Shown here one piece after another: positions 42,298-50,679 of a stretch of DNA of 64,000 nt (within the stretch, counting starts at the first letter, position 1; each line of letters opens with the position of its first letter). The stretch comes from Streptomonospora sp. PA3 (GTDB taxonomy: Bacteria; Actinomycetota; Actinomycetes; Streptosporangiales; Streptosporangiaceae), in the NCBI RefSeq assembly GCF_009728995.1, contig NZ_VTZW01000016.1, positions 516,421 to 580,420 of the forward strand, read 5' to 3'. Both the position numbers and the translations under genes were made by a program. The notes beneath the pieces are model-generated. The model was not told the origin of the DNA. It searched no databases and saw nothing but the letters and a program-made list of their open reading frames with translations.

Positions 42298-43575
42298 TCA
42301 CAGCGCCTGCGTCGTGGCGGCCCGGCGGCGCAGCGCCAGCACGCGCAGCACCACGGCGACCGCGAGCGCGGCGAGCAGTGCGGTATCCGCCGGCATGAGG
42401 CGCCATCCGGTGATGTCCACCATGGAGCCGACCAATGCCGGGCCGAGGAAGCCCCCGGTCATCCAGCCGACCGTGTAGAGGCCGGTGTAGGTGCCGAACG
42501 CGCTGGCCGACGGGGCCAGGTTCCACAGGATCACCGCACCGTTGACCAGGAATCCCGCGGCCCCCACCACGCCCACGCACAGGGCGATCACGGTCGCGGC
42601 CGGGGTGTTGATCAGCGTGGCGCTCGTGAGCGCGAGGGCGAACAGCGCCATACCCGCCGCCATCACCCGCAGCCGGCCGATGCGCTCGGACACCAGGGCC
42701 ACGGGGAACGCGGCCGCAATGAACACCGCGCCGCTGGGCAGCGTGAGCCCGCCGGCGGTGCCGCGTGACAGTCCCAGTGCCTCCATGCCATAGGGCGTCA
42801 TCAGCGACCGCGACGCGGCCCACGCGCAGCCGAACAGCAGGATGGCCACGATGACGAGCAGCCGTTCCCGGTGGGGGTCGCGGAGGATGTCGGCGAGAAG
42901 CTCGCCCATGCGCTTGGGAGGGTCGCATTCTCCCCGGTCCGCGGACGTGTCCTCGGCCACGGCGGCCTGATAGGCGGGCGAGGCGCTGTCGCGCACCTTC
43001 AGCACGAGCACGGCCGCCGAGACGAGCATCAGCAGGGCGGGCACGGAGAACGACAGCACCGGATAGGAGTCGACCAGGAAGAGGCTGATGAGCGCCGAGA
43101 CGACGATGGTCAGGCTGGCGGCCGCCTTCACTGCGGCGTTGGCCCTGCTGCGCCGCTCGGGGCGGATGAAGTCCGGCAGCAGCGCCTCGGCGATCGGTTT
43201 GAAGCTGTTGCACACCAGTGCGTAGGCGAACATGAAGGCCACGAGCACGGGCAGCGACGGCGCCAACGGGATCACGGCGAACAGCACTGCCGCGACGGGC
43301 ATGCCGACAGCCAGATAGGGGATGCGCCTCCCCCACCGGGTCCGCGTGTTGTCCGAGCGGTTGCCGAGCCAGGGCTGGATGAAGATGCCCAGCAGGTTGT
43401 CCATGCCCATCAGCGCACCGATGAGCGCGGCGCTGGCCACGTACTCGCGCAGCAGCGGCGGCACCTGCGCGTCGTAGAAGTTCCAGGTCGACTCCTGCGC
43501 GAAGACCGCGAGGACGACGAAGAAGGTGATCCTGCGCCCCGACGCCCGGCCGGCGTCGGTCTCCACTGCCGTCAT
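42298..43575 (-). CDS. MFS transporter of the GntR cassette
   Basis: The protein is 425 aa from ATG 43575. Twelve hydrophobic segments are seen, with the MFS loop signature GNRSDNTRTRWGRRIPYL (about 71-88) as in GPH/SLC45-like sugar or organic-acid symporters. It is first in the operon with DUF1446 and DUF4387, so it probably imports their substrate. The GntR palindrome lies 57 bases upstream within its promoter. Confidence 0.87.
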   Translation of the reverse strand: MTAVETDAGRASGRRITFFVVLAVFAQESTWNFYDAQVPPLLREYVASAALIGALMGMDNLLGIFIQPWLGNRSDNTRTRWGRRIPYLAVGMPVAAVLFAVIPLAPSLPVLVAFMFAYALVCNSFKPIAEALLPDFIRPERRSRANAAVKAAASLTIVVSALISLFLVDSYPVLSFSVPALLMLVSAAVLVLKVRDSASPAYQAAVAEDTSADRGECDPPKRMGELLADILRDPHRERLLVIVAILLFGCAWAASRSLMTPYGMEALGLSRGTAGGLTLPSGAVFIAAAFPVALVSERIGRLRVMAAGMALFALALTSATLINTPAATVIALCVGVVGAAGFLVNGAVILWNLAPSASAFGTYTGLYTVGWMTGGFLGPALVGSMVDITGWRLMPADTALLAALAVAVVLRVLALRRRAATTQAL

Positions 43576-43881
43576 AGGCGACCTCCCTCACCTGCGGCCG
43601 CCTCGATGTGACGCCGCTCACGGGCACGCTATTTTGCTATAGCAAAACTGTCAAAGGCTCTTTATGCTTTGTGCGGTGGAAGAGTCGCCCCCAGTGGCAG
43701 GGGCCGCCGGGCAGCCGCCCCCGTCGGCCGGACGCCGGCGCAGGAGGACCCGGGCGGACTCGGGGTCGAAGAGCCGTGGTCGGCGTGCACAGCGGCCCCG
43801 CGGAGCGCGGGCGGCGCGGAGTGGGACCGGGCCGCCGCACCGACGAGCAGGAGCGGGGATCCGCAGAGCAGGCCGCGCTCG
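43576..43881. other. Promoter region of the MFS gene and empty stretch
   Basis: The first 80 bases carry the MFS promoter and operator. The remaining 220 or so bases up to the alpha/beta hydrolase stop contain only low-complexity frames, and I see no gene there. Confidence 0.5.
43626..43654 (-). promoter_or_regulatory. Promoter with GntR operator filling the spacer
   Basis: On the minus strand TTGACA (43654-43649), a 17-base spacer and TAGCGT (43631-43626) form a good vegetative promoter for the MFS-DUF1446-DUF4387 operon. The spacer is almost entirely the 16-bp perfect palindrome TTTTGCTATAGCAAAA (43632-43647), which contains the 12-bp site also found before gntR. A regulator bound there would block RNA polymerase directly. 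Confidence 0.8.
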
Positions 43882-44673
43882 TCAGCGCTCGCGCGGAGTT
43901 GCACGATCGAGCCAGTCCTGGACGAGCGCAGCGGCGACGCCGGGCCGCTCATGCAGGAGCGCGTGTCCGGCGCCGTCGATCACCGCGAGGCCGGCCCGCG
44001 GATAGCGGTCCAGCAACCGCACGGCGTCGGCGTATCCGACGGCGGAGTCCTGCCGCCCGGCCACGATCAAGGACGGTGGTGAGAAGGTGCTTTCGCCCAG
44101 GTCGACCGGCCATCCGGCGAAGATGCGCCCCAGTGCGGCCTCGTCGACGAGCCTCGTGCCGGGAACGACGCGGTCGCGGTAGCGGCGAGCGGTGGCACGC
44201 GTGCGCACGGCGAAGTAGTCCTCGAAGCCCGGCCGGTGCTCGGCTTCGAGGTCGTCGTAGGCGTCGTGGTCCTGGCGGACCACCGTGGGAGCGGGCACGG
44301 TGGTCGCCTGCTCCGCCAGGGGGCATACCAGCGCCAGACCGAGCACCGCGCCCGGCCGTCGCGCGGCCACGCCCCGGGCGAGGTAGGCGCCGTAGGAATG
44401 CCCGAGCACGAGGGCCGGCCCTTCGGCCACGCGTTCGATGAACTCGCCGAGCAGGTCGACGACATCGTTGTTGCCGGTCAGGCCGCCACTGGTTGAGTAT
44501 CCCATTCCGGGCAGGTCGGGATAGATCCGCCGGTAACCGGCGCGCGGGAGGACGGCCTCCATCGCCGCCTCGATCTCGCGGTGGTCGACCCCGGCGCCGT
44601 GGAGGGCGACCAGCGGCACACCGGTCCCGTGTTCGACGTAGTGGATCTCCGAGGTGCCGATCCGGCGTTCCAT
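43882..44673 (-). CDS. Alpha/beta hydrolase
   Basis: The protein is 263 aa from ATG 44673 with AAGGAG upstream. It has the oxyanion segment ALHGAGVDHRE (about 23-33), the nucleophile elbow GHSYGA (about 95-100) and the late His in DGAGHALLHERP (about 238). The fold is complete, without signal peptide. Substrate unknown; homologues cover esterases and C-C hydrolases. It follows a methyltransferase gene on the same strand, 160 bases away. Confidence 0.85.
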   Translation of the reverse strand: MERRIGTSEIHYVEHGTGVPLVALHGAGVDHREIEAAMEAVLPRAGYRRIYPDLPGMGYSTSGGLTGNNDVVDLLGEFIERVAEGPALVLGHSYGAYLARGVAARRPGAVLGLALVCPLAEQATTVPAPTVVRQDHDAYDDLEAEHRPGFEDYFAVRTRATARRYRDRVVPGTRLVDEAALGRIFAGWPVDLGESTFSPPSLIVAGRQDSAVGYADAVRLLDRYPRAGLAVIDGAGHALLHERPGVAAALVQDWLDRATPRER

Positions 44674-44833
44674 GGCGTCTCCTTGCGGACCCGTCCGTCG
44701 CCGTGTCGTCACCGTGCCGACAGGCGGGGCGGTTGCGGGCGAGGGCGGTGGCCCCCAGGGACCCCGGTTCCGCCTCCACGGGGCGGCAGACCCGGCCGCC
44801 GCCGACGCCGGCCGCGGCTCAGGGCGCATGTGC

Positions 44834-45649
44834 TCATCGCCCGTTGCCTCGGCTGGGGACGGGGACATCTCGGGGGCTCGGCGGGTTGACCGCGGTGACG
44901 AGCCAGGCGCGTGCGCCGAGTCGGATCTCACCGGTGCGATCGCGGCGGTGGTCCAGTTCGGCGCGCAGCGCCGCGAGCGCGGCTTCCCGCCTGGCGGGGG
45001 CCAGTTCGGCCAGGCGGGCGCTGGAGAACCAGCTCACGAACTCCACCGCTTCGTCCAGGTCCGTGCCGTAGCGCACCGGTCTCTCGACCGCGTGCAGGCG
45101 GACTCGTGCGAAACCGGCGGCGCCGACCACCCCGCGCGCGGCGCGCGCGTCACCGAGGGAGAACGGCCCGGTCCCGGGCGCCGCCCGGCCCGGTGGCCCG
45201 AAGACGCCGTCGAAGACCCGGTCGACGAGCACCGCCCATTCGTTGCGCAGCCGCCCCTGCCAGACCAGCAGCGCCAGTCGCCCGCCGGGTCGCAGTGCCC
45301 GCCGCAGGTTGCCGAACGCCGTCGGCGCGTCGTCGAAGAACATCACCCCGAACCGGCTGACCACCGCGTCGAAGGCCGGCCCCGGCCACGGGTGGGTCTG
45401 GGCGTCGGCGCACAGGAAGTCGACGTTCTCGATCCCCGACTCGCGGGTCAACTGCTCGGCGCGCGCCAGCGACTCGGCACTGATGTCGACCCCGAGAACA
45501 CGTCCCGGGGCGGCTGCGGGCGCGAGGTCTCGGCTGGTGGCGCCGGCGCCGCACCCGACGTCGAGAAGCATCTCGCCGGGCGATGGGGCGGCCGCGGTCC
45601 GCAGCGGTTCCTCGTAGTCGAGCAGTTCGTGGGCCAAGTCCATGGGCAC
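44834..45649 (-). CDS. Class I SAM-dependent methyltransferase
   Basis: The frame opens at 45658, but GTG 45649 is preferred because GGAGG lies 6 bases before it (271 aa). SAM-binding motif I is LLDVGCGAGATS (about 28-39), the acidic residue follows in GVDIS, and motif post-I is FLCADAQTHPW. The C-terminal part varies, as in UbiE/class-11 methyltransferases. It diverges from a LysR gene with a clear LysR box in between, so it is probably controlled by that regulator. Acceptor unknown. Confidence 0.85.
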   Translation of the reverse strand: MPMDLAHELLDYEEPLRTAAAPSPGEMLLDVGCGAGATSRDLAPAAAPGRVLGVDISAESLARAEQLTRESGIENVDFLCADAQTHPWPGPAFDAVVSRFGVMFFDDAPTAFGNLRRALRPGGRLALLVWQGRLRNEWAVLVDRVFDGVFGPPGRAAPGTGPFSLGDARAARGVVGAAGFARVRLHAVERPVRYGTDLDEAVEFVSWFSSARLAELAPARREAALAALRAELDHRRDRTGEIRLGARAWLVTAVNPPSPRDVPVPSRGNGR

Positions 45650-45762
45650 ACCCATCACCTCCGCGCGGGTTCACCGGCCGGTTCGCCGCCACCGGACGGC
45701 GGTGGCCGCAGCGCCGGGCGCCCGGGTCGTCGCCATGGGAACCACGCTAGCCGCGCAGATGC

Positions 45763-45777
45763 ATCGCGAAAAGCGAT
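45763..45777. promoter_or_regulatory. LysR-type box (T-N11-A)
   Basis: ATCGCGAAAAGCGAT is a dyad (ATCGC-N5-GCGAT) that fits the LysR T-N11-A rule, placed 31 bases before the lysR start and about 115 bases before the divergent methyltransferase. Confidence 0.6.
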
Positions 45778-45807
45778 GATCTCCGATCATGTCGATCGCT
45801 ATCGTGC

Positions 45808-46758
45808 ATGGACTCCGCTAGCCTTGATGCCGTGCCCGGCATAGAACTGCGCCACCTCGCCGCGCTGGCCGCCGTCGCCGACGAGCGGTCGTTCGGACGG
45901 GCCGCCGCTCGGCTCGGCTACACGCAGTCGACCGTCAGCCAGCAGATCGCCGCGCTGGAGAAGGCGGTCGGCGGGGCCGTATTCGATCGGCCGGGCGGAC
46001 CGCGGCCGGTGCGTATCACCCCGCTTGGAGCGGTGGTGCTCGCCCGCGGACGCGAGGTACTGGCCAAGGCCGAGGAGACGGCGCGCGCGATCGAGCGGTT
46101 CCAGGCCGGTGAGGGCCGCATCGACATCGGAACGTTCCAAAGCGTGACGAACGTGATCCTGCCGGTCGTCGTGGGGCGACTGCGCCAGGAGTTCCCCGGC
46201 TGCGACATCCGCCTGTCCGAAGAAGAGGCGGAGAACCCGCGGTTGGGGAACCTGGACATGCTGTTCTACGACGGGCGCCTGGACGACGACGTCGAATCCG
46301 TCGAACTGCTCGCCGATCCCTATCTGCTCGTCGCCCGCGCCGGAGCGTTCCCCGACGGGCCCGTACCTGTGCGGGACCTGGACGACGCGCCGATGGTCGC
46401 CTGGCCGCTGACCTGCGACCAGCCGGCGATCGAACAAGCGTTGGCCAGGGCCGGTGCCCGCCCGCGCATCGTGTTCCGCACCGCGGGCAACGAGGCGCTG
46501 TTGTCCATGGTGCGGGCCGGCATGGGATCGGTGGTACTGCCCTGGCTCGCCGTCCACGGCGCCGAAGCCGGCGACGACGACCGGCTGCGCGTCCACGAAC
46601 TGCGGCCCGCGCCCCGGCCGCGCCGGATCCACCTGCACTGGCCTGCCGGACGCACCCACTCCCCGCTCGCCGCCCGAACCATCCGGCTCGCCGTCGAGGT
46701 GGCGGCCGACCTGGAGGCTCGGGCACCGAAGGCGCACCCGGGGGCCGGACGGTCCTGA
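45808..46758 (+). CDS. LysR-family transcriptional regulator
   Basis: The protein is 316 aa from ATG 45808. The N-terminal helix-turn-helix reads LAALAAVADERSFGRAAARLGYTQSTVSQQIAALE (split by eye at about 16-50), followed by a LysR substrate-binding domain with periplasmic-protein fold (GTFQSVTNVILP; FRTAGNEALLSMVRAGMGSVVLP). It probably regulates itself and the divergent methyltransferase-hydrolase pair. Confidence 0.9.
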   Translation: MDSASLDAVPGIELRHLAALAAVADERSFGRAAARLGYTQSTVSQQIAALEKAVGGAVFDRPGGPRPVRITPLGAVVLARGREVLAKAEETARAIERFQAGEGRIDIGTFQSVTNVILPVVVGRLRQEFPGCDIRLSEEEAENPRLGNLDMLFYDGRLDDDVESVELLADPYLLVARAGAFPDGPVPVRDLDDAPMVAWPLTCDQPAIEQALARAGARPRIVFRTAGNEALLSMVRAGMGSVVLPWLAVHGAEAGDDDRLRVHELRPAPRPRRIHLHWPAGRTHSPLAARTIRLAVEVAADLEARAPKAHPGAGRS

Positions 46759-46828
46759 GTACGTCCCCGGCACGGAGCGGCGCACATCGTGCTGTGACCG
46801 GAACGGCTGCCCCAGGGCGTCCGGGGGT

Positions 46829-48139
46829 TCAAGCCCAGCCGCCGTCGGCGAGGTAGAGCAGTGCGAGGAGCAGCGCGATCACCGCGGGGGGCCAGAACGT
46901 CCCCGCCAAACCGCGCAGCAGGGCGCGGCGCGCGTCCGCCTCGGCGTGGCGCGACCGCAGCGCGTCGGACGGCGGGGCGGGGGCCACCGGGTTCTGCAGC
47001 GGGAGCCGCGCACAGACCGCGAACTCGCCGTCGGTCGGCCCGGCGCCGAGTCTGCCTCCGGCCAGGCGTACGCGCTCGTCCAGTCCGATCAGGCCGTATC
47101 CGCGCGGTGACTCCGGCGCGGGCTCGGGAAGGTCGTTGGCGACCCGCACGAACAGGTGGTCGGCGTCCCGGCTCAGCGTCACCCGAACCGGCCGGCCCAA
47201 GGCGTGTCTGGTCGCGTTGGTGAGGCCCTCCTGAACCACGCGGCGCGCGGCGCGGGCCGTGGCGTCGGGCACGGGCGGGTCCGTCGGGAGTTCGCCCACT
47301 CGATCGTCGAGGGTGACCTCGACTCCCGAGGCCGCGGCCCGTCGCACGAGTTCCTCCACAGGGACGCCGGCGGGCTGCAGCAGTGCGGTATCACCGTCGT
47401 CGCGCAGCATGCCGATGATCTCGCGCAGGCGGTCGGTGGCATCGGAGGCCGCTCGCCGCAGATCGGCCGCGGCGCGCCGCCCCTCGTCGCTGATCCCGGC
47501 GTCGACCTGGAGCGTGGCCGCGCGTACGGCGAAGAGGCTGAGCTCGTGGCCGAGGGAGTCGTGCATATCGGTCGCGATGCGGGCGCGCTCACGCAGCCGC
47601 ACCTGATCGGCGACCCGCTCCTGCTCGCGCTCGAGCTGTTCGGCGAGGTTCCAGCCCGCCCGGAGCAGCCGGGCGTGCTGGTGCACGAGCTGGCCCACCG
47701 TCCACGGCAGAACGGTCACGAGCAGGGCGGTCGTGCCGAGTTGGAACCAGTCCCTGGCCGTTACCTCCGGCCAGGTCGCCTGGGCCGAGGCGACGGCGCC
47801 CAGGCACGCGGCGAGCAGGACCACGGCGCGCCGCCCGGCGGTGCGCCGACCGAGCAGGTAGGCCAGGAGGATTCCGGCGACTGCCAACTGGTCGGTATAC
47901 AGGCTGCCCGCCGCGGCTACCGCCAGGACCGCCGGCGTGGCGGCGGCGACGGCGGGGAGGCGGCGTGCGATCAGCACGGCCGCGGTGATCGCGGGAACCG
48001 CGGCGGTGCGCAGCGCGATGTGCGACAACCGGGCGTCGGGCGGGAGGTCGGACGCGAGCAGCACCGGTGCCAGGGCGGCGGCCAGCGCGGCGCCGTCGAC
48101 CGCCCAGCGGCTGCTGAGCAGCCCCCTGATCCAGTGCAT
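46829..48139 (-). CDS. DesK-type sensor histidine kinase with extra C-terminal helix
   Basis: The protein is 436 aa from ATG 48139. Five or six N-terminal membrane helices (to about 155) precede a coiled linker and a HisKA_3 box ERARIATDMHDSLGH (phospho-His about 193). The HATPase domain includes RRVVQEGLTNATRHA and GYGLIGLDERVRL. After the catalytic domain a final hydrophobic segment (about 412-433) is present, which is uncommon in this family. The cognate LuxR-type regulator is encoded 1.8 kb away beyond a divergent ABC exporter. Confidence 0.9.
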   Translation of the reverse strand: MHWIRGLLSSRWAVDGAALAAALAPVLLASDLPPDARLSHIALRTAAVPAITAAVLIARRLPAVAAATPAVLAVAAAGSLYTDQLAVAGILLAYLLGRRTAGRRAVVLLAACLGAVASAQATWPEVTARDWFQLGTTALLVTVLPWTVGQLVHQHARLLRAGWNLAEQLEREQERVADQVRLRERARIATDMHDSLGHELSLFAVRAATLQVDAGISDEGRRAAADLRRAASDATDRLREIIGMLRDDGDTALLQPAGVPVEELVRRAAASGVEVTLDDRVGELPTDPPVPDATARAARRVVQEGLTNATRHALGRPVRVTLSRDADHLFVRVANDLPEPAPESPRGYGLIGLDERVRLAGGRLGAGPTDGEFAVCARLPLQNPVAPAPPSDALRSRHAEADARRALLRGLAGTFWPPAVIALLLALLYLADGGWA

Positions 48140-48248
48140 GCTCCGACACTACGCCGGGCCGAGGCAGACCGCCCCCGACGAACGTCAGGGGTGGGAGGGT
48201 GACGATCGACTCGTGCCCTCCGCGCCGCCCACCCCTAGTTTCACCGGC

Positions 48249-49163
48249 ATGATCCGACTGAGGCACCTGACCAAACGCTACGGCGACAAGACCGCCGTCG
48301 ACGGGCTGAGCCTGGAACTGGAAGCCGGAGCGGTCACCGGCTTCCTGGGCCCCAACGGCGCCGGGAAATCCACGACGATGCGGCTCATCCTCGGGCTCGA
48401 CGCGCCCACGTCAGGCAGCGCGCTCGTCAAGGGCGTGCCCTATGCCGAGCTGGAGCGGCCGCTGCGCACCGTCGGCGCGCTGCTGGACGCCAAGGCCGTG
48501 CACCCCGGCCGTTCCGGCCGCGACCACCTGCGCGCCATGGCGCTGAGCCAGCGGATCCCGCTGCGGCGCGTGGAGGAGGTGCTGGAGACGACCGGGATGG
48601 CCGCGGCGGCACGGCGCAGGGCCGGCACCTACTCGCTGGGGATGAGCCAGCGACTGGGGATCGCGGGCGCGCTGCTGGGCGACCCGGAGATCCTGATGCT
48701 CGACGAACCCGTCAACGGCCTCGACCCCGACGGCGTCCGGTGGATCCGCACCCTTTTGCGGTCGCTGGCTCGGCAGGGCCGCACCGTTTTCGTCTCATCG
48801 CACCTGATGAGCGAGATGGAGCAGATGGCCGACCGGTTGGTCGTCCTCGGCCGGGGCCGCCTTGTCGCCGATGCCGCGATGGCCGACCTGCTGGCGGGCA
48901 CCGGCACCGCTGTGCGCGGCCCGGCTCTGCAGCCGCTTGCCGACGCCTTCGACAGCGCCGAGTGGAGCGGTCCCGACGAACTCTCCGTGGCCGGCGTAGC
49001 GCCCGAGGAGGTCGGCGCGCGTGCGCACGAGCTCGGCGTGCTGCTGCATGGGCTGGCGCCGGTGGAGCCGTCGCTGGAGGAGTCCTACATGAAGCTGACC
49101 GAGCAGAGCGTCGAGTACGCCGCCGACAGAACCGGGCGTGCCGAGGAGGGCGGGACCACATGA
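48249..49163 (+). CDS. ABC exporter ATP-binding protein
   Basis: The protein is 304 aa from ATG 48249. It has Walker A GPNGAGKST (about 34-42), signature YSLGMSQRLG (about 125-134), Walker B ILMLDEP (about 145-151) and the His switch SSHLMSEME. It belongs to the bacitracin/DrrA-type group that pumps lipophilic or peptide drugs or adjusts lipids. Its stop overlaps the permease start (ATGA). Placement between a DesK-type kinase and its regulator suggests drug- or membrane-stress-induced expression. Confidence 0.92.
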   Translation: MIRLRHLTKRYGDKTAVDGLSLELEAGAVTGFLGPNGAGKSTTMRLILGLDAPTSGSALVKGVPYAELERPLRTVGALLDAKAVHPGRSGRDHLRAMALSQRIPLRRVEEVLETTGMAAAARRRAGTYSLGMSQRLGIAGALLGDPEILMLDEPVNGLDPDGVRWIRTLLRSLARQGRTVFVSSHLMSEMEQMADRLVVLGRGRLVADAAMADLLAGTGTAVRGPALQPLADAFDSAEWSGPDELSVAGVAPEEVGARAHELGVLLHGLAPVEPSLEESYMKLTEQSVEYAADRTGRAEEGGTT

Positions 49164-49918
49164 GCGCTGCTTCCACCCGTCGGCCGCTCCGCGGGGCCAC
49201 CACCGGACCGGCGGTTCTCGCCGAGCTGCACAAGCTCGCGACCGTCCGGTCCACGTGGTGGTTCACGGGCGGCGCGGCCGCGGCCATGCTCGCGATCGCT
49301 CTCCTGGCCTCCGACGACGGTGATCCCGCCACTGCGCTGGCGGTGCCCATCGCCACGCAGGCCGTGTCGAACTTCGTCCAGTTCATCCTGGGCGCGCTGG
49401 GGATCGTGGGTGTCACCGGCGAGTTCGCCTCCCGCAGCATCACGGTGACGTTCGCCTGCACACCGTCGCGCACGCGCGTCATGGTCGCCAAGGCGCTCGT
49501 CGTGGGCGGGGCCGTGTTCGCGGCCGGCTTCGCGGTCGCGGCACTGGGGGTCGGCGTGGCGGCGGTGCGGTTCGACGAAGCCGCGGGGATCGGCGCGGCC
49601 GAGGCGGCCGACGTGGCGGCGATGGGCCTGTACCTCGCACTCCTGGCGATGCTCGGCCTCGGTCTGGGGACCCTGGTGCGCCGCACGGCCGGTGCGCTGG
49701 CGATCCTCGTGGTGCTGCTGGTCATGGTTCCCGAGCTGCTGGGGTTCGCCGCCCGGAAGTTCGGTCTGGCCTGGCTGGAGACGGCCGCCGACTACACGCC
49801 CGCACCCGCCGGCTGGCAGCTCATGTCCGGCCGGTGGGAGTATGCGCTCGTGCTGCTGGCCTGGGGCGGTGGCGCGGTGGCGGCGGGCGCTTGGGCGCTG
49901 AAGGTCCGGGACGTGTGA
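49160..49918 (+). CDS. ABC-2 type permease
   Basis: The protein is 252 aa from ATG 49160, overlapping the ATPase stop. Six hydrophobic segments are seen, with the LAELHKLATVRSTWW amphipathic N-terminus typical of ABC-2 permeases. One ATPase and one permease make a minimal exporter, presumably a dimer of each. Confidence 0.87.
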   Translation: MSAASTRRPLRGATTGPAVLAELHKLATVRSTWWFTGGAAAAMLAIALLASDDGDPATALAVPIATQAVSNFVQFILGALGIVGVTGEFASRSITVTFACTPSRTRVMVAKALVVGGAVFAAGFAVAALGVGVAAVRFDEAAGIGAAEAADVAAMGLYLALLAMLGLGLGTLVRRTAGALAILVVLLVMVPELLGFAARKFGLAWLETAADYTPAPAGWQLMSGRWEYALVLLAWGGGAVAAGAWALKVRDV

Positions 49919-49919
49919 C

Positions 49920-50624
49920 CTAGCCGCTCGCGGCGCCGGGACCGGCTCCGCCTGCGGGGTCGGCGTCGGCCACGATGCCGGCCTCGTGGGCGAGTACCGC
50001 GGCTTGTACCCGGTTTCGTGCGCCGATCCGGGCTAGCACCGTGCTGACATGGGCTTTCACCGTTCCCTCGACGAGGAAGAGCCGCCGGCCGATCTCGGCG
50101 TTGGACAGTCCGGCACCGACCAGTGCGAGTACCTCGCGCTCGCGGGGCGTCAGCGCTTGGAGGCGGTCGAGAGCCGATGAGCGCCGCGTCAGCGCACTGC
50201 CGCTGACCTGCTGCATCACCCGGCGGGCCACTTTGGGCGAGAGGTAGGACGCACCCTCGTGCGCCGCGCGGATCGCCGTCATCAGCTCGTAGGGGTCTCC
50301 CGATTTCAGCACGAATCCCGACACATCGGAGTCCAGCGCACCGGCGATGTACTCGTCCTCGGAGAACGTGGTCAGGATGACTACGGCCGCCGACGGCGCC
50401 ACGCGCCTCAGTTCGGCGGCCGCGCTCAGCCCGTCCATGACCGGCATGCGGATGTCGAGGAGTACCACGTCGGGCCGGTACGCGAGTGCGGCATCGATCG
50501 CGGCCCGCCCGTCGCCTGCTTCGGCGACGACCTCGATGTCCTGGGCGGCCAGGATGATCGAGCGCAGCCCGGCCAGCATCATGGCCTCGTCGTCGACCAG
50601 GAGTACGCGGATCACAGCGGTCAT
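49920..50624 (-). CDS. NarL/LuxR-family response regulator
   Basis: The protein is 234 aa from ATG 50624. The receiver has DDE near the start, phospho-Asp in VLLDIRMPVMDG (about 57) and Lys in VLKSGDP (about 107). The LuxR helix-turn-helix reads LTPREREVLALVGAGLSNAEI, followed by VKAHVSTVLARIG. It pairs with the DesK-type kinase at 46829-48139. Its stop lies one base from the end of the converging permease gene. Confidence 0.92.
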   Translation of the reverse strand: MTAVIRVLLVDDEAMMLAGLRSIILAAQDIEVVAEAGDGRAAIDAALAYRPDVVLLDIRMPVMDGLSAAAELRRVAPSAAVVILTTFSEDEYIAGALDSDVSGFVLKSGDPYELMTAIRAAHEGASYLSPKVARRVMQQVSGSALTRRSSALDRLQALTPREREVLALVGAGLSNAEIGRRLFLVEGTVKAHVSTVLARIGARNRVQAAVLAHEAGIVADADPAGGAGPGAASG

Positions 50625-50679
50625 CCTAGACTCCCCGCCCTCAGGCGGACCGGCAGAGCCGCCGGGGACGCGGTGCGCG

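Noticed and set aside
40826-43627. Very long open frame overlapping DUF1446 and MFS genes in another frame
   Set aside because: Arg/Gly-rich composition without motifs; the DUF1446 and MFS frames are clearly real.
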